42,206 bases of DNA from Prevotella sp. (GCA_003483565.1 DMYZ01000197.1:1-42206), one strand, 5' to 3'; positions 9,791 to 18,430 are shown, numbered from the stretch's first letter. The notes: generated by a model not told the origin, from the letters alone. Translations and numbers: made by a program.

Positions 9791-10180
9791 TTAATCTGTA
9801 ATACCCAGCCAAGACTTAGAGATAGATTTTGCTTGTTCGCACCAATCATTGTAAGTTTTCCACTCTTCTGCATACGCATCATCACCACCGATTTTGTGAC
9901 GGTTTACAGCCATTTCCTCTGACTCGCTATACTTTGATCGTATCAGCGCATTAACCACATCATGATAACTTGTTATATCCTGACATGGCATAATGGTACC
10001 ACCATCTTTTTCAACGCCGGTATACTGATACCCTGTATACGGGTCTGGTTGATTGTCTTGTGTATTAGCTTCAGGCTGATAATTAGACAACACTTTTTCA
10101 TTAAGATAACCAATAATGTGAGTACTGTCATACTTCAACACAGTACGTGGCTCACGATAGACAACTGAATAATTTGACAT
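9791..10180 (-). CDS. Small acidic protein coupled to the RT gene
   Basis: A 129-aa protein starting 3 bp after the RT stop codon, so translation is probably coupled. It is acidic overall, with a central Pro/Gly-rich part (DNQPDPYTGYQYTG), a helical segment DVVNALIRSKYSESEEMAVNR, and the end EEWKTYNDWCEQAKSISKSW. The C-terminal pattern recalls small fibre-associated or assembly proteins found behind tail fibres in Bacteroidetes phages. It is near Avd in length, but Avd proteins are basic four-helix bundles and this one is neither clearly basic nor all-helical, so I do not call it Avd. Whether it serves the DGR or the tail fibre is open. Confidence 0.5.
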   Translation of the reverse strand: MSNYSVVYREPRTVLKYDSTHIIGYLNEKVLSNYQPEANTQDNQPDPYTGYQYTGVEKDGGTIMPCQDITSYHDVVNALIRSKYSESEEMAVNRHKIGGDDAYAEEWKTYNDWCEQAKSISKSWLGITD

Positions 10181-10183
10181 AGC

Positions 10184-11836
10184 TTATGTGAATTTATAAT
10201 ATGTTTTCCCCTGAGGGGTTTCTGTTTGCTTTATCACTGTAGGGCAAGGTAAGTCTTGCGGACTCATATCATGCTCTGCTTGGTCAATCAGTATTTTGCT
10301 ACCAGTGTAGCTGAAATATTCAGCATCTTTTTCTGTAGCTTCACCTTTTTCATTTATTTCTTTAGCAAACTGATAACTCTCTGTAGGTATTCCATCAACA
10401 GTATGTGTTTCAAATGTTTTTAAAATCTTCTTATATCGAAGTACTAATACTTTTGAAGGAATTTTCTTTTCTATATTCTGTTTATTACCATTTGCATCAA
10501 TTACAGCAACTATAGTTGTTTCCTTCTCAATCTTGGAATCCTGAATTATATAATCTTCCAATAGAATCTTATGATTCCAAGATAATATTTTTTTATCTTC
10601 AGAAAATTCATTCTTTGCACAAATATCTGTAAATTTTTCTTTCTGCTCGGGCCTCATACCCACAAATGGCAACTTTATCCTTCGATTTTTAATAATCTTC
10701 CCTAAACTCTTTTCCATTCCTAGTTTTTTGAATAAATTAATGGCATCAGCATGCTTTATATAACCAATCATGCTTGCACAATGAATTCTAATTTGCTCTT
10801 CTGTGAGTCCTCTCTTCTTCAATTTTTGTATTTTACGAGCTAGTCTCTGTTTGTTGTCCTTGGATGCCAGCAAATGGTCATGATAAAAGACATATCCACA
10901 TACTCTAACACCCATCCACGTAGGGCGTATATTATAATCTTTGTTGATTATAATATGATAATTTGTTGCTAATGTAGACAGTATAATTTGCTTAGCGATC
11001 AGCAAGAAGGTCTTATCCTCATGGTATATCAGTATATTATCAACAAATCGATAATAGTGTGGAAAACCAGCTTTCACATAACAACAAAATCTATTGAACA
11101 AATAAGAAGGACCTCGACAAAGGAGATTAAATTCATCCGGAGTCTTAGCGGTTAGAATTTTCTGCGTTACATATTCATTTCCCCAAAAATGTAGTTTTTC
11201 TACGTTTTTATAGATATCAAAAAAACGCATACAATCACGATCAAATCGAGCTAAATAAATCTGTCCAAATAATTGAGAAACGAATATTCCTAACGGTGCA
11301 CCTTGCGCATAGCTATCTACGACTTTATACAAAAATCTTCTAAGCTTACCATCTTTAACTTTATCATTGATGGCATTCTTTAATATGACATGATCCATAC
11401 GCGGGAAATAATGATGGACATCGATACATAAATTGTACATCATTTCTTTTTGTGATTCCCGATACAGTTCATTGCGCATATCTCGCATAAGACCATGTGT
11501 ACCCATTCCTGGTTTTACAGCCGGAACTCGCCATGAAGTATAATCATATAAACTCTTCAAATAAGGAAAGATTGTTACTGTTTCCTGCACATGATCTTTG
11601 ACAGGAGCTTTCGCCAATTGACGTTTCTTCTTCTCATAGATGGTTTTAGGAATATAAGGCTGTGGCATCCAACTTTCATCGGTTATTTTCTTGATAACAT
11701 CAATTAAGTTATCTTCCAGATGTTCCTCAAATTTCTGCACTGCTTTTCGACCATGTTTGTGTTCTACATAATGATCGAATGCAACATGTGCATTATCCAG
11801 CGTCTCATTAACCTTTGTATCCTTGATTCGACGCAT
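10184..11836 (-). CDS. DGR reverse transcriptase with FVDN box and C-terminal extension
   Basis: This 550-aa protein is the reverse transcriptase of the DGR, which copies the TR RNA into adenine-mutated cDNA. Motif A is LCIDVHHYFPRMDH with Asp139. The motif B region QGAPLGIFVSQLFGQIYL (178-195) has the SQ pair typical of DGR RTs rather than the SP of retrons and group II introns. Motif C reads RFVDN (263-267): the second catalytic Asp is Asn, confirmed by codons GAT AAT. The thumb-like part ends near 375. The remaining ~175 residues are an extra domain that I do not recognise, with a beta-rich middle and a conserved-looking end (YFSYTGSKILIDQAEHD). Ordinary DGR RTs are about 300-400 aa. The gene lies 149 bp after TR on the same strand. 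Confidence 0.92.
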   Translation of the reverse strand: MRRIKDTKVNETLDNAHVAFDHYVEHKHGRKAVQKFEEHLEDNLIDVIKKITDESWMPQPYIPKTIYEKKKRQLAKAPVKDHVQETVTIFPYLKSLYDYTSWRVPAVKPGMGTHGLMRDMRNELYRESQKEMMYNLCIDVHHYFPRMDHVILKNAINDKVKDGKLRRFLYKVVDSYAQGAPLGIFVSQLFGQIYLARFDRDCMRFFDIYKNVEKLHFWGNEYVTQKILTAKTPDEFNLLCRGPSYLFNRFCCYVKAGFPHYYRFVDNILIYHEDKTFLLIAKQIILSTLATNYHIIINKDYNIRPTWMGVRVCGYVFYHDHLLASKDNKQRLARKIQKLKKRGLTEEQIRIHCASMIGYIKHADAINLFKKLGMEKSLGKIIKNRRIKLPFVGMRPEQKEKFTDICAKNEFSEDKKILSWNHKILLEDYIIQDSKIEKETTIVAVIDANGNKQNIEKKIPSKVLVLRYKKILKTFETHTVDGIPTESYQFAKEINEKGEATEKDAEYFSYTGSKILIDQAEHDMSPQDLPCPTVIKQTETPQGKTYYKFT

Positions 11837-11985
11837 AATATCAGTAATTTTTAAACCAATTCCGGATCTATGGTAGTCTGCTGATTCTACCTGATGAGTA
11901 TACTACTCGGCCGCGACCTACGAAGTTCGTCATCATCCATTTATTTTCGGCCAATAGGCCTGGCTCATCCTTATGAACTACAGTT
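11837..11985 (-). other. Structured spacer between TR and RT
   Basis: The 149-bp interval is close in length to the ~140-nt spacer that, in the Bordetella phage DGR, is part of the RNA needed for cDNA priming. It contains hairpins: GAGTA-tac-TACTC (11896-11908), GGCC-aata-GGCC (11949-11960), and a longer pairing of 11907-11913 with 11948-11954. Open frames across it are shadows. The role is inferred by analogy. Confidence 0.5.
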
Positions 11986-12104
11986 GAGAGCAGCACCCCA
12001 GTTCGCGTTGTAATCGCCGAAACCATTGTTCGCATTGAGGCAACAAGAGCCCGCATAACCGGCATTGTCAGCATTGCCAAGACATTTAGCGCCACGCAGA
12101 CCAC
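11986..12104 (-). repeat. DGR template repeat (TR)
   Basis: A 119-bp non-coding copy of the VR at an offset of exactly 322 bp. Read on the minus strand in the VR frame it would encode Asn/Tyr-rich variable positions (codons AAT, AAC, TAT, TAC, GAC, one AAA) in a fixed Gly/Ala/Cys framework. It has 21 sense-strand adenines. The last 16 bp at the RT-proximal end contain no adenine, as expected for the invariant 3' initiation segment. Confidence 0.95.
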
Positions 12105-12141
12105 GTTAAGGATTCCACCATTAATTTGCAGAAAGTATTCG

Positions 12142-12173
12142 CAAAGATAATAAATGTTTTTCGATTGACCAAT
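12142..12173 (-). promoter_or_regulatory. Promoter of the TR-RT transcript
   Basis: TATCTTTG (12142-12149) is a full match to the Bacteroides -7 box. ATTG (12170-12173) lies 20 bp upstream as an imperfect -33 box. The predicted start is about 33 bp before TR, so TR RNA and RT can be made independently of the fibre gene. Confidence 0.65.
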
Positions 12174-12196
12174 ATTTCAAAGATCTATTTTGAGAT

Positions 12197-12217
12197 ACCT
12201 CGGCCTATGACCGAGGT
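12197..12217. other. Hairpin downstream of the VR
   Basis: ACCTCGG (12197-12203) and CCGAGGT (12211-12217) form a 7-bp stem with a 7-nt loop. A smaller GGGC/GCCC hairpin adjoins at 12219-12231. No T-run follows on the minus strand. DGR targets often carry a hairpin or cruciform behind the VR that stimulates retrohoming; here the distance (about 90 bp) is longer than in the Bordetella phage. It could alternatively end or stabilise the fibre mRNA. Confidence 0.5.
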
Positions 12218-12262
12218 CGGGCACGAGGCCCTTGTTTTCTTTGTTTTCTTTTGTTTCCTCCG

Positions 12263-13675
12263 TTATGCCATGAAAGGCTCGGTTGAGAAGGCTTCTTTGA
12301 ATTCGCAGAGAGCAGCACCCCAGCCCGCGCCGCAATCGCCGAAACCAGTGTCCGCATGGAGGCAACAAGAGCCCGCAGAACCGGCATCGCCAGCACTGCC
12401 AAGACAGTCAGCGCCACGCAGACCACTATTTGAACCATAATAATAGCCATCACAATCATCTGTCGTTTCACTACCTCCTATTGTATTAGGATATATTACA
12501 AGTCTTTCCCTGTTTTGTCGGGCACTCCAATACCATATGTAATCCGTTGCCACAGCTGGTATTGTCCCAACCAAATAATGATTATCTATTTTTGAATTAT
12601 CAAAGACACTTCCATCAATATTATTATTTATATATACTTTTATAGACCTATCAGGTTGAGTATTCAGTAGAACATCCTCTTCCATTCCCCATAGATTATG
12701 ATAATCATTTTTCAATCCAAAAAATGAAGGTATATTTCCAATAGTTCGTGCTGTTCCATTATCATTTATGGATGTAGATATAATTCCGGTCAAATCTCCT
12801 TTATCTGCTCCTATACTTAATGGTACATATGGATAATAATCCCAGGTACTCCAATTAGACGGCAAATCTTGTCCATTGCCAGTACCGCCTTGTCTCAATC
12901 CCTGAGACGTTAAAGATGAATTAAAAGCTGATTGAATGTTTTTATTATGAAATATTATCCGTTTGATAACTCCTGTTATAAAAAACATTACTCGTTCATT
13001 AGCAAACCAAAGATTTCCATTTTTGCGAGCTGCTGCTGCAAAGGCTGTTATAGTCATCGCCGTTGCCGGCATGCCTAATTGGCTGTTCCAGGCAGAATCT
13101 TTAGAACTATTATTATTTCCACCTCTATATTGAGCAGCTGAATTTATATATGATACCAAGTTACCATTAGTACGATCCATCGTCGCAAATCCAGCAGCAG
13201 AACGGGACCCAATTGGAATTTTATAATTCCAATGACCAGGTATAGGTTTGACATCAATGGCTTCATACTCATAAGTACCATCCTGCCAATACGCATAATA
13301 TAATGGCACACCCCATCCCCATTGATAATGGCCCATACTTCCATCAAGAGCAGCTATGCTGCCATCCGTGAATTTATAATGAGTATCCGTATTTAATTTC
13401 CGACGGGTATGATCATTTTGTACGAGATATCCACCTAATCCAAGCAGATCACTTAATTGTGCTATTTTATCAATAGAACCGCAGGGTTCTCCTATAGGAG
13501 TTGAATCTGATAATTTCCATCTACAACCTGCCCACTGCCGAGCATTAATCATGCCCACACGAATAGTTCCGTATTTGTTTCCGCTGACCGAGTATCCAAG
13601 CAATAAATCATTATCGTCGACTGATTGCAACGGATCAACACTTTTGGCTTCTACACCATTTTGAATTGCTGTCAT
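12263..13675 (-). CDS. DGR target: variable tail-fibre / receptor-binding protein
   Basis: A 470-aa phage fibre protein whose C-terminal part resembles the C-type-lectin/formylglycine-enzyme-like fold of DGR targets. Before the VR it has aromatic, Gly-rich segments such as FFGLKNDYHNLWGMEED and YWSARQNRERLVIY. The VR spans residues 417-456 and is followed by a 14-residue tail. Diversified residues sit in a constant frame with NSGLRGA before and WGAALCEF after. The family presents variable side chains on a stable lectin scaffold to bind ligands; here the likely ligand is a cell-surface receptor of the bacterial host. The gene closes the tail-fibre cluster and lies upstream of TR and RT. The N-terminal 400 residues presumably attach to the tail; no coiled coil is obvious. 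Confidence 0.9.
   Translation of the reverse strand: MTAIQNGVEAKSVDPLQSVDDNDLLLGYSVSGNKYGTIRVGMINARQWAGCRWKLSDSTPIGEPCGSIDKIAQLSDLLGLGGYLVQNDHTRRKLNTDTHYKFTDGSIAALDGSMGHYQWGWGVPLYYAYWQDGTYEYEAIDVKPIPGHWNYKIPIGSRSAAGFATMDRTNGNLVSYINSAAQYRGGNNNSSKDSAWNSQLGMPATAMTITAFAAAARKNGNLWFANERVMFFITGVIKRIIFHNKNIQSAFNSSLTSQGLRQGGTGNGQDLPSNWSTWDYYPYVPLSIGADKGDLTGIISTSINDNGTARTIGNIPSFFGLKNDYHNLWGMEEDVLLNTQPDRSIKVYINNNIDGSVFDNSKIDNHYLVGTIPAVATDYIWYWSARQNRERLVIYPNTIGGSETTDDCDGYYYGSNSGLRGADCLGSAGDAGSAGSCCLHADTGFGDCGAGWGAALCEFKEAFSTEPFMA
12308..12426 (-). repeat. DGR variable repeat (VR)
   Basis: Aligned without gaps to TR (offset 322), it differs at 14 of 119 positions: TR 12002, 12003, 12008, 12009, 12011, 12026, 12030, 12036, 12056, 12066, 12068, 12074, 12085 and 12087. 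All are T on the plus strand, so A on the sense strand: ten A-to-G and four A-to-C. Eleven codons change: K-D, N-S, D-G, N-D, Y-S, N-H, N-D, N-T, Y-C, N-G, N-G in coding order. No stop is created. Confidence 0.96.
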
Positions 13676-13676
13676 A

Positions 13677-14627
13677 TTATAAATCTTTTATTAATGTATT
13701 CATTGCTAACACAGCCCAATATGTAATTATTTGGGTCGTTTTATTATTATTAGAATCTACTATTGTATCTGTATGCTTCATTCCCACCAGTTCCACAATT
13801 CCACTCGTGAACCCAATTTGTTTTTTCACTTGCTTATCCATCATATCCGAACTGCTATAACCGTAGTCCGCAAAAATATAACTATCTGTAACAATGTATG
13901 TTGTTGGATTAATCGTTGACCGCGTAAATGCCGGTATACATCCATCTTGTATAAAAACATGTCGGCCAACATACTTTTCATCAGTTGGCAATCTTATAAT
14001 ACAATTACTTCCGGACTTCGATACATCATCAATGATATTCAAATCATTTCTCAGTGTGTAATCTAATACTCCATTTTTTATTGCGTCACACTCACTAAGA
14101 TTTTTCAAGCTTGTAATAAGCGCACCATGGAAGTTTCCTGTTTCTGCATTTATTTCCCCGCTGATATGTGCTTTTTGCGCCCATATTTCACCTGTAAGAA
14201 AGTTAATACAGAAATTAGGTGCGAACCCATTTCCAATATGTGCTGTAGGATCTCCATCGAATGATGTATAATCTTTGGAATCCTTATCATTTGCATCAAG
14301 GCCATATTGCGAAAACATATAGTTGTCATCAAAGATGGCAGCTCCTAATTTAGCAAAAGCAGAAAAAAGGACATCAGTAAAAATCACTTTAAATTTATCA
14401 GCAATACTCCAAATTCCATTATTACCTGCCGAAAGTTTTGGATCTGTTCCTGCTAAAGAAACACCTTCTACATTCATATAATAATACTGGCCATCTTCTT
14501 CTACTATAGGGGTCAGTAAATCTGTAGATGTATAATTAATATCTTTATCCCAAGTTCCCATTGGAAACATCATCGGACCTCTTTTAGCAGCCGGATACAA
14601 TACTTTTTCTGCACTTAGTTTTTTCAT
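13677..14627 (-). CDS. Tail fibre / tip protein
   Basis: This 316-aa protein belongs to the fibre cluster and ends one base before the DGR target start. The segment NFLTGEIWAQKAHISGEINA (about 142-161) is characteristic of phage tail-tip and fibre proteins that wrap beta-structure around the distal tail. The N-terminus is Lys-rich without a signal peptide. It overlaps the upstream gene by 4 bp, so it is in the same operon. It may connect the variable fibre to the tail. Exact function unknown. Confidence 0.6.
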   Translation of the reverse strand: MKKLSAEKVLYPAAKRGPMMFPMGTWDKDINYTSTDLLTPIVEEDGQYYYMNVEGVSLAGTDPKLSAGNNGIWSIADKFKVIFTDVLFSAFAKLGAAIFDDNYMFSQYGLDANDKDSKDYTSFDGDPTAHIGNGFAPNFCINFLTGEIWAQKAHISGEINAETGNFHGALITSLKNLSECDAIKNGVLDYTLRNDLNIIDDVSKSGSNCIIRLPTDEKYVGRHVFIQDGCIPAFTRSTINPTTYIVTDSYIFADYGYSSSDMMDKQVKKQIGFTSGIVELVGMKHTDTIVDSNNNKTTQIITYWAVLAMNTLIKDL

Positions 14628-15712
14628 GCTTTTGTTGCTTGAATTCTAACTCTTATACCCTTATATTGTTCTATTTCAGCATAGGGAACAGAAAATGATT
14701 TTGAAGTTACACTATCGCCGATTACATCTCCAGTATTCATAGCTACTTTTGAATAGGAAAAGTTCCATCCAACCTGTGCCGTATGTGATGAACGATCATA
14801 TACAACAGGCGAAAATGTCGGTGTTTCATCCGATTTTACAGAAGAACCTACAATACTGCACCCATCATCAATATAATATGGATCATGGATATCGGTTGGA
14901 TTAACGACCTTATAAAAAGTTTTGCCTTGATACGTTGCGACACAACGATATAGCTCTGAGCCTTCTACTCCGGCATTATATACGGTTAAGCTATTAGCTG
15001 ACGTTGATGGCAAGCCTGCTATTACTCCTGTTACATATAAAGATGCCTGGCTAATGACATCAACCCAAGAACCATCGCTGAAATGCTGCCAATTATAAGT
15101 AACTCCTGACAAAATTGAATTACCAGCCAACTGCAATACCGGAGTATATATAACATAATCATTATCATTACTCAAGACTTCATCTCCAGAGCCATCAGCA
15201 CCGGTTGCAGACATCAGTATATCGTAAGAATCACCAACAGCTGTTTGAATCGGTATCAGTTGTTGACAAAGAAATTCTTTATTCTGGAAAGTGCCACTAT
15301 AATATATGTATTTGTCTGTATGATCACTTGCCGTGGCTAGATTTCCAATAAGTATAAGTGCAGGAAGAGTTAACCCATTAACAGTAACTGATTTCTGTTT
15401 AAATATTTTTTCATAGCCAGTAGTAGTACAGGCACCATTTGCATCAAATGTAAGAGCTGTACCTTTTGGGTTATTGTAGAACCAAGATCCACCTGCATCC
15501 GGAACTACATACTGACCACGCTTACTCGAATAAGGCAGCGGATATAGGGTTGCATTATGCGCAACAAAATCAGTATTGATTACTGCCTGTTTGTTTGGAT
15601 CCCAATATTGGGATACTCCATAACCAGCATCGATAGATACACCCATTGACGGTGTTATTGTATCTCCATCTTCATATGCGTACAATATTTTTGTCTGTGA
15701 TAAATTGCTCAT
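14624..15712 (-). CDS. Tail fibre-associated protein, Ig-like
   Basis: A 362-aa, Gly/Ser/Thr/Tyr-rich, beta-type protein without membrane segments. A middle part around VTYNWQHFSDGSWVDV and GSELYRCVATYQGKTFYKVV looks like an Ig-like fold, as often found in phage surface proteins. It overlaps its neighbours by 4 bp on both sides. Related in character to the two larger proteins at 15912-18430, it probably forms part of the baseplate or fibre assembly. I recognise no specific family. Confidence 0.5.
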   Translation of the reverse strand: MSNLSQTKILYAYEDGDTITPSMGVSIDAGYGVSQYWDPNKQAVINTDFVAHNATLYPLPYSSKRGQYVVPDAGGSWFYNNPKGTALTFDANGACTTTGYEKIFKQKSVTVNGLTLPALILIGNLATASDHTDKYIYYSGTFQNKEFLCQQLIPIQTAVGDSYDILMSATGADGSGDEVLSNDNDYVIYTPVLQLAGNSILSGVTYNWQHFSDGSWVDVISQASLYVTGVIAGLPSTSANSLTVYNAGVEGSELYRCVATYQGKTFYKVVNPTDIHDPYYIDDGCSIVGSSVKSDETPTFSPVVYDRSSHTAQVGWNFSYSKVAMNTGDVIGDSVTSKSFSVPYAEIEQYKGIRVRIQATKA

Positions 15713-15900
15713 ATTTTTATATTTAAATGATTAACAAACTCTATAGCTTCCTCTCTGCTGACTTCTTTCAAGGTCGATATGTCAACGCTGGCAACAAGAT
15801 CTGATTGATTGACCAGGTATCCTGCGTCTGAATTCCCCTTACGATAACTGATCACTCCGAGCTGTATGGCCATACTTTCTTTTATAATATAATACTTCAT
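15709..15900 (-). CDS. Small protein in the fibre cluster
   Basis: A 63-aa protein tightly packed between larger fibre genes (4-bp overlap downstream, 11-bp gap upstream). It opens with MKYYIIKESMAIQLGVISYR and ends with a helical EAIEFVNHLNIKI. The packing and codon use argue that it is real. It may be a small fibre assembly or capping protein; nothing more can be said. Confidence 0.5.
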   Translation of the reverse strand: MKYYIIKESMAIQLGVISYRKGNSDAGYLVNQSDLVASVDISTLKEVSREEAIEFVNHLNIKI

Positions 15901-15911
15901 TTTTATGATTT

Positions 15912-17036
15912 TTATATGTCTCTATCCATAACCGGGAATTGCCCTACTACTAATTTAGAGTTAAACAGTAAAGGCTGTCCATTAATCAGAAAAGGAACTT
16001 CCGCAGATAGTTCACGCGGATTCATGCCACAAAGATGTTTGATTGTAGAATCAGCTCCAAACATAACTCTAGGTACAGCAGCTTCTATTCCATATCCTAC
16101 ATGAATCCAACCGGAATAACCACGAGAATAAAACAATTCAATATCAAAATAATCAGTAGGAGATGAAATATTTCCTTGGGGCTGCCGGCTTATTTTCCCC
16201 TCAATTACCGCACGTGTAGTTTCGATAGTTACAATCTTCCCTTCAGAAAAATCAACCTCAGGGAACCACTGGCCATACCAACGTCGCAGATTCGTGACAA
16301 AACTCTTGATTTCTGATTTATTGTCATTACGCCATGCATTACATCGAATGATAAGATGTTGCACAAAATCCTGAGCTATAGTTATTGATTTTTCCTTTGC
16401 ACCAGAAACACACCAAAGGTCTCCGTCCTCTATATCACGCCAGGAGTTATTATCAAACACCTGCCAGTCATAGGTACAATCACTGGAAGATACTTCCGTA
16501 TCTCCATTAAGCAACTGTGTATCTATCGAAAACTGATTAAGCGATTTGAACGGAGATAGATCTTGCTTTGTGGGGAAAGCACATCTAAGGATAAGCTTAC
16601 CTCTCGAAGCTGCTATCGTATTAATTTCTCTGTTCCAGGAAAAATGGAATACATCTCCTCTACGCTGATCAACAAAGTCTGCAACAAAAGATATTTTTCC
16701 ATTAGTATCTACATCTCCATTGCACTGGATGGACAAAGAATGATCAATATCATTAATCACGTAATCTGTGCCTTCTACAGGAGAGGCACCTTTTACTTTC
16801 ATATCTATCTTCCATCGACAATTTACTAAACTCTTGCTATAATCTCCATCATTCAACACACCATCTTTGTCGGTCAACTGTAATTTCGGGGTAAGCAAAA
16901 ATGGAGTTAAGTTACGATCCGGGATATATACCCCAGCCGTAGCATCATACTTTTGTATATAGCTGCCTCCCATTTCTTCAACATTGAATACACAGGAGAG
17001 CGGTGTATATACAATATATCCTTCACCTTTTATCAT
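15912..17036 (-). CDS. Tail/baseplate structural protein
   Basis: A 374-aa soluble protein with alternating polar/hydrophobic beta patterns. The part CTYDWQVFDNNSWRDIEDGD parallels the Ig-like segment of the protein at 14624-15712 (YNWQHFSDGSWVDV), suggesting that the two share a domain. It overlaps the upstream gene by 4 bp. Placement between the tail-completion genes and the fibres supports a baseplate or fibre-base role. No enzymatic motifs are visible. Confidence 0.5.
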   Translation of the reverse strand: MIKGEGYIVYTPLSCVFNVEEMGGSYIQKYDATAGVYIPDRNLTPFLLTPKLQLTDKDGVLNDGDYSKSLVNCRWKIDMKVKGASPVEGTDYVINDIDHSLSIQCNGDVDTNGKISFVADFVDQRRGDVFHFSWNREINTIAASRGKLILRCAFPTKQDLSPFKSLNQFSIDTQLLNGDTEVSSSDCTYDWQVFDNNSWRDIEDGDLWCVSGAKEKSITIAQDFVQHLIIRCNAWRNDNKSEIKSFVTNLRRWYGQWFPEVDFSEGKIVTIETTRAVIEGKISRQPQGNISSPTDYFDIELFYSRGYSGWIHVGYGIEAAVPRVMFGADSTIKHLCGMNPRELSAEVPFLINGQPLLFNSKLVVGQFPVMDRDI

Positions 17037-18430
17037 ATTGTGTATGAATTAATTATTGATGATCCATCTGGCATTGTTAATGTAATTGTAAATGCCACTT
17101 GAGACCCTTTATCCCAATTAGATGGAATATCCTGATCTGATGAAATACTTAGCGCAAGTCCTACAGAACCTTGCGCATGTTGTTTATTCCATGCGACATC
17201 ACCTATGACATCAGTAGACTTTCGAGCCCATAATATATTTTCTTTGCCTATTTCATCTTCAGTAAGCAACATTTCGGCATTATAGACACTAGCTTGTAAT
17301 ATTGTTGTCCAGGAAGTACCTGCCCGGAAGAAATTTCCAGCTGAAGATGCTAACACTATATTAAAATTCTGTCCTCCAAGTAAACAAGTCCAGTTCGTAT
17401 TATTGAAACGAGGCTCTGAATTAACACATGAAGCAACACTACATTGCCACAAGCATCCACCATACCAGACACGATCCGAGAAATAGCCCTTGACATTATT
17501 ATCATAACCATGTATATAAGTCTTATTGCGATCATACAGGCCACAATCACGAGCTGTATAATTTGGATTTCCATTATAATCTACACGAATGATATCCTGA
17601 ACTATCAATCCACGTGCATAAACATAACTCTGCCGATTTGAGATTGGCAGCTTTTTGAAAATATCCAGATTTGCTGGGATACCTACAAAACAACTATAAT
17701 TATCATCTGAGACAATAGGGGTCGATACTCCTTGCAAGAACAAAAAACGTCCATCGACCGCCGAAACAAAAAAGACTTGTTGACGATCTGTATCTATAGA
17801 ATTTCCCCATCGTATTGCAGTCGATTTTGCTTTTGGCGGATAATTCTTTCCACCTGGTACCTCTTGATCTCCATATAATGTAGCAACCACTTTATGATTT
17901 ACGGCATCCACAGAATTAACCCGAAGATAAGTTGTTCTATAAGTTCGATCTGCATCCAAATTATTCACTGATGACCTTAATATGTCATTTACATGGAATG
18001 TAATTTGTTCGCCTTCATAATCTTGTCTGAAAATTAATGTGTATTGATTAAGATCAGAGTTTTCAACGCTATCTATAATAGCACGATCGGTAAAATACGT
18101 ATCTCCTTCCAGGATGTTTTGTTGATTAAATACTAATTCATCAAATACAGCTGAGCCGTTTACTTTTATAGATCCACAAATTATGGATCCATCCGGGTTG
18201 AGCTTGATTTGCTCACTGGTACCAATTACAGCACCAGCAAGCAATTTGATAAGATAACTAGTAGAATCAGCTTGATCCTTTCGAAGATATGGAGCATCTT
18301 TAAGATAATATAACAGCTGTAATAATGCATCACCAATACGATAAGCTGTATTGGCATACATCTTGCGCTCATCCCGAATACTTTTATCCAGAGATTCAAG
18401 ACTATCAATTGTAGGAGTTGCGTTTGCCAT
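17033..18430 (-). CDS. Tail/baseplate structural protein with helical N-terminus
   Basis: A 465-aa protein. Residues 1-45 form a helix (SLESLDKSIRDERKMYANTA), a common way for fibre-base proteins to trimerise or dock. A later segment (KVNGSAVFDELVFNQQN, about 93-109) is of the repeated beta type seen in tail proteins that carry fibres. The remainder is Gly/Asn/Tyr-rich. It starts 51 bp after the tail-completion gene and opens the fibre block. Function is inferred from context. Confidence 0.5.
   Translation of the reverse strand: MANATPTIDSLESLDKSIRDERKMYANTAYRIGDALLQLLYYLKDAPYLRKDQADSTSYLIKLLAGAVIGTSEQIKLNPDGSIICGSIKVNGSAVFDELVFNQQNILEGDTYFTDRAIIDSVENSDLNQYTLIFRQDYEGEQITFHVNDILRSSVNNLDADRTYRTTYLRVNSVDAVNHKVVATLYGDQEVPGGKNYPPKAKSTAIRWGNSIDTDRQQVFFVSAVDGRFLFLQGVSTPIVSDDNYSCFVGIPANLDIFKKLPISNRQSYVYARGLIVQDIIRVDYNGNPNYTARDCGLYDRNKTYIHGYDNNVKGYFSDRVWYGGCLWQCSVASCVNSEPRFNNTNWTCLLGGQNFNIVLASSAGNFFRAGTSWTTILQASVYNAEMLLTEDEIGKENILWARKSTDVIGDVAWNKQHAQGSVGLALSISSDQDIPSNWDKGSQVAFTITLTMPDGSSIINSYTI

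Noticed and set aside
9791..10180. Calling the 129-aa gene Avd
   Set aside because: Avd is a basic four-helix bundle usually upstream of the RT; this protein is acidic, only partly helical and downstream.
11868..12104. 78-codon frame over TR
   Set aside because: It reads TR in another frame and mirrors a similar frame over VR; the DGR repeat explains both.
12205..12471. 88-codon frame over VR
   Set aside because: Out of frame with the 470-aa target protein, which has the better codon use and context.
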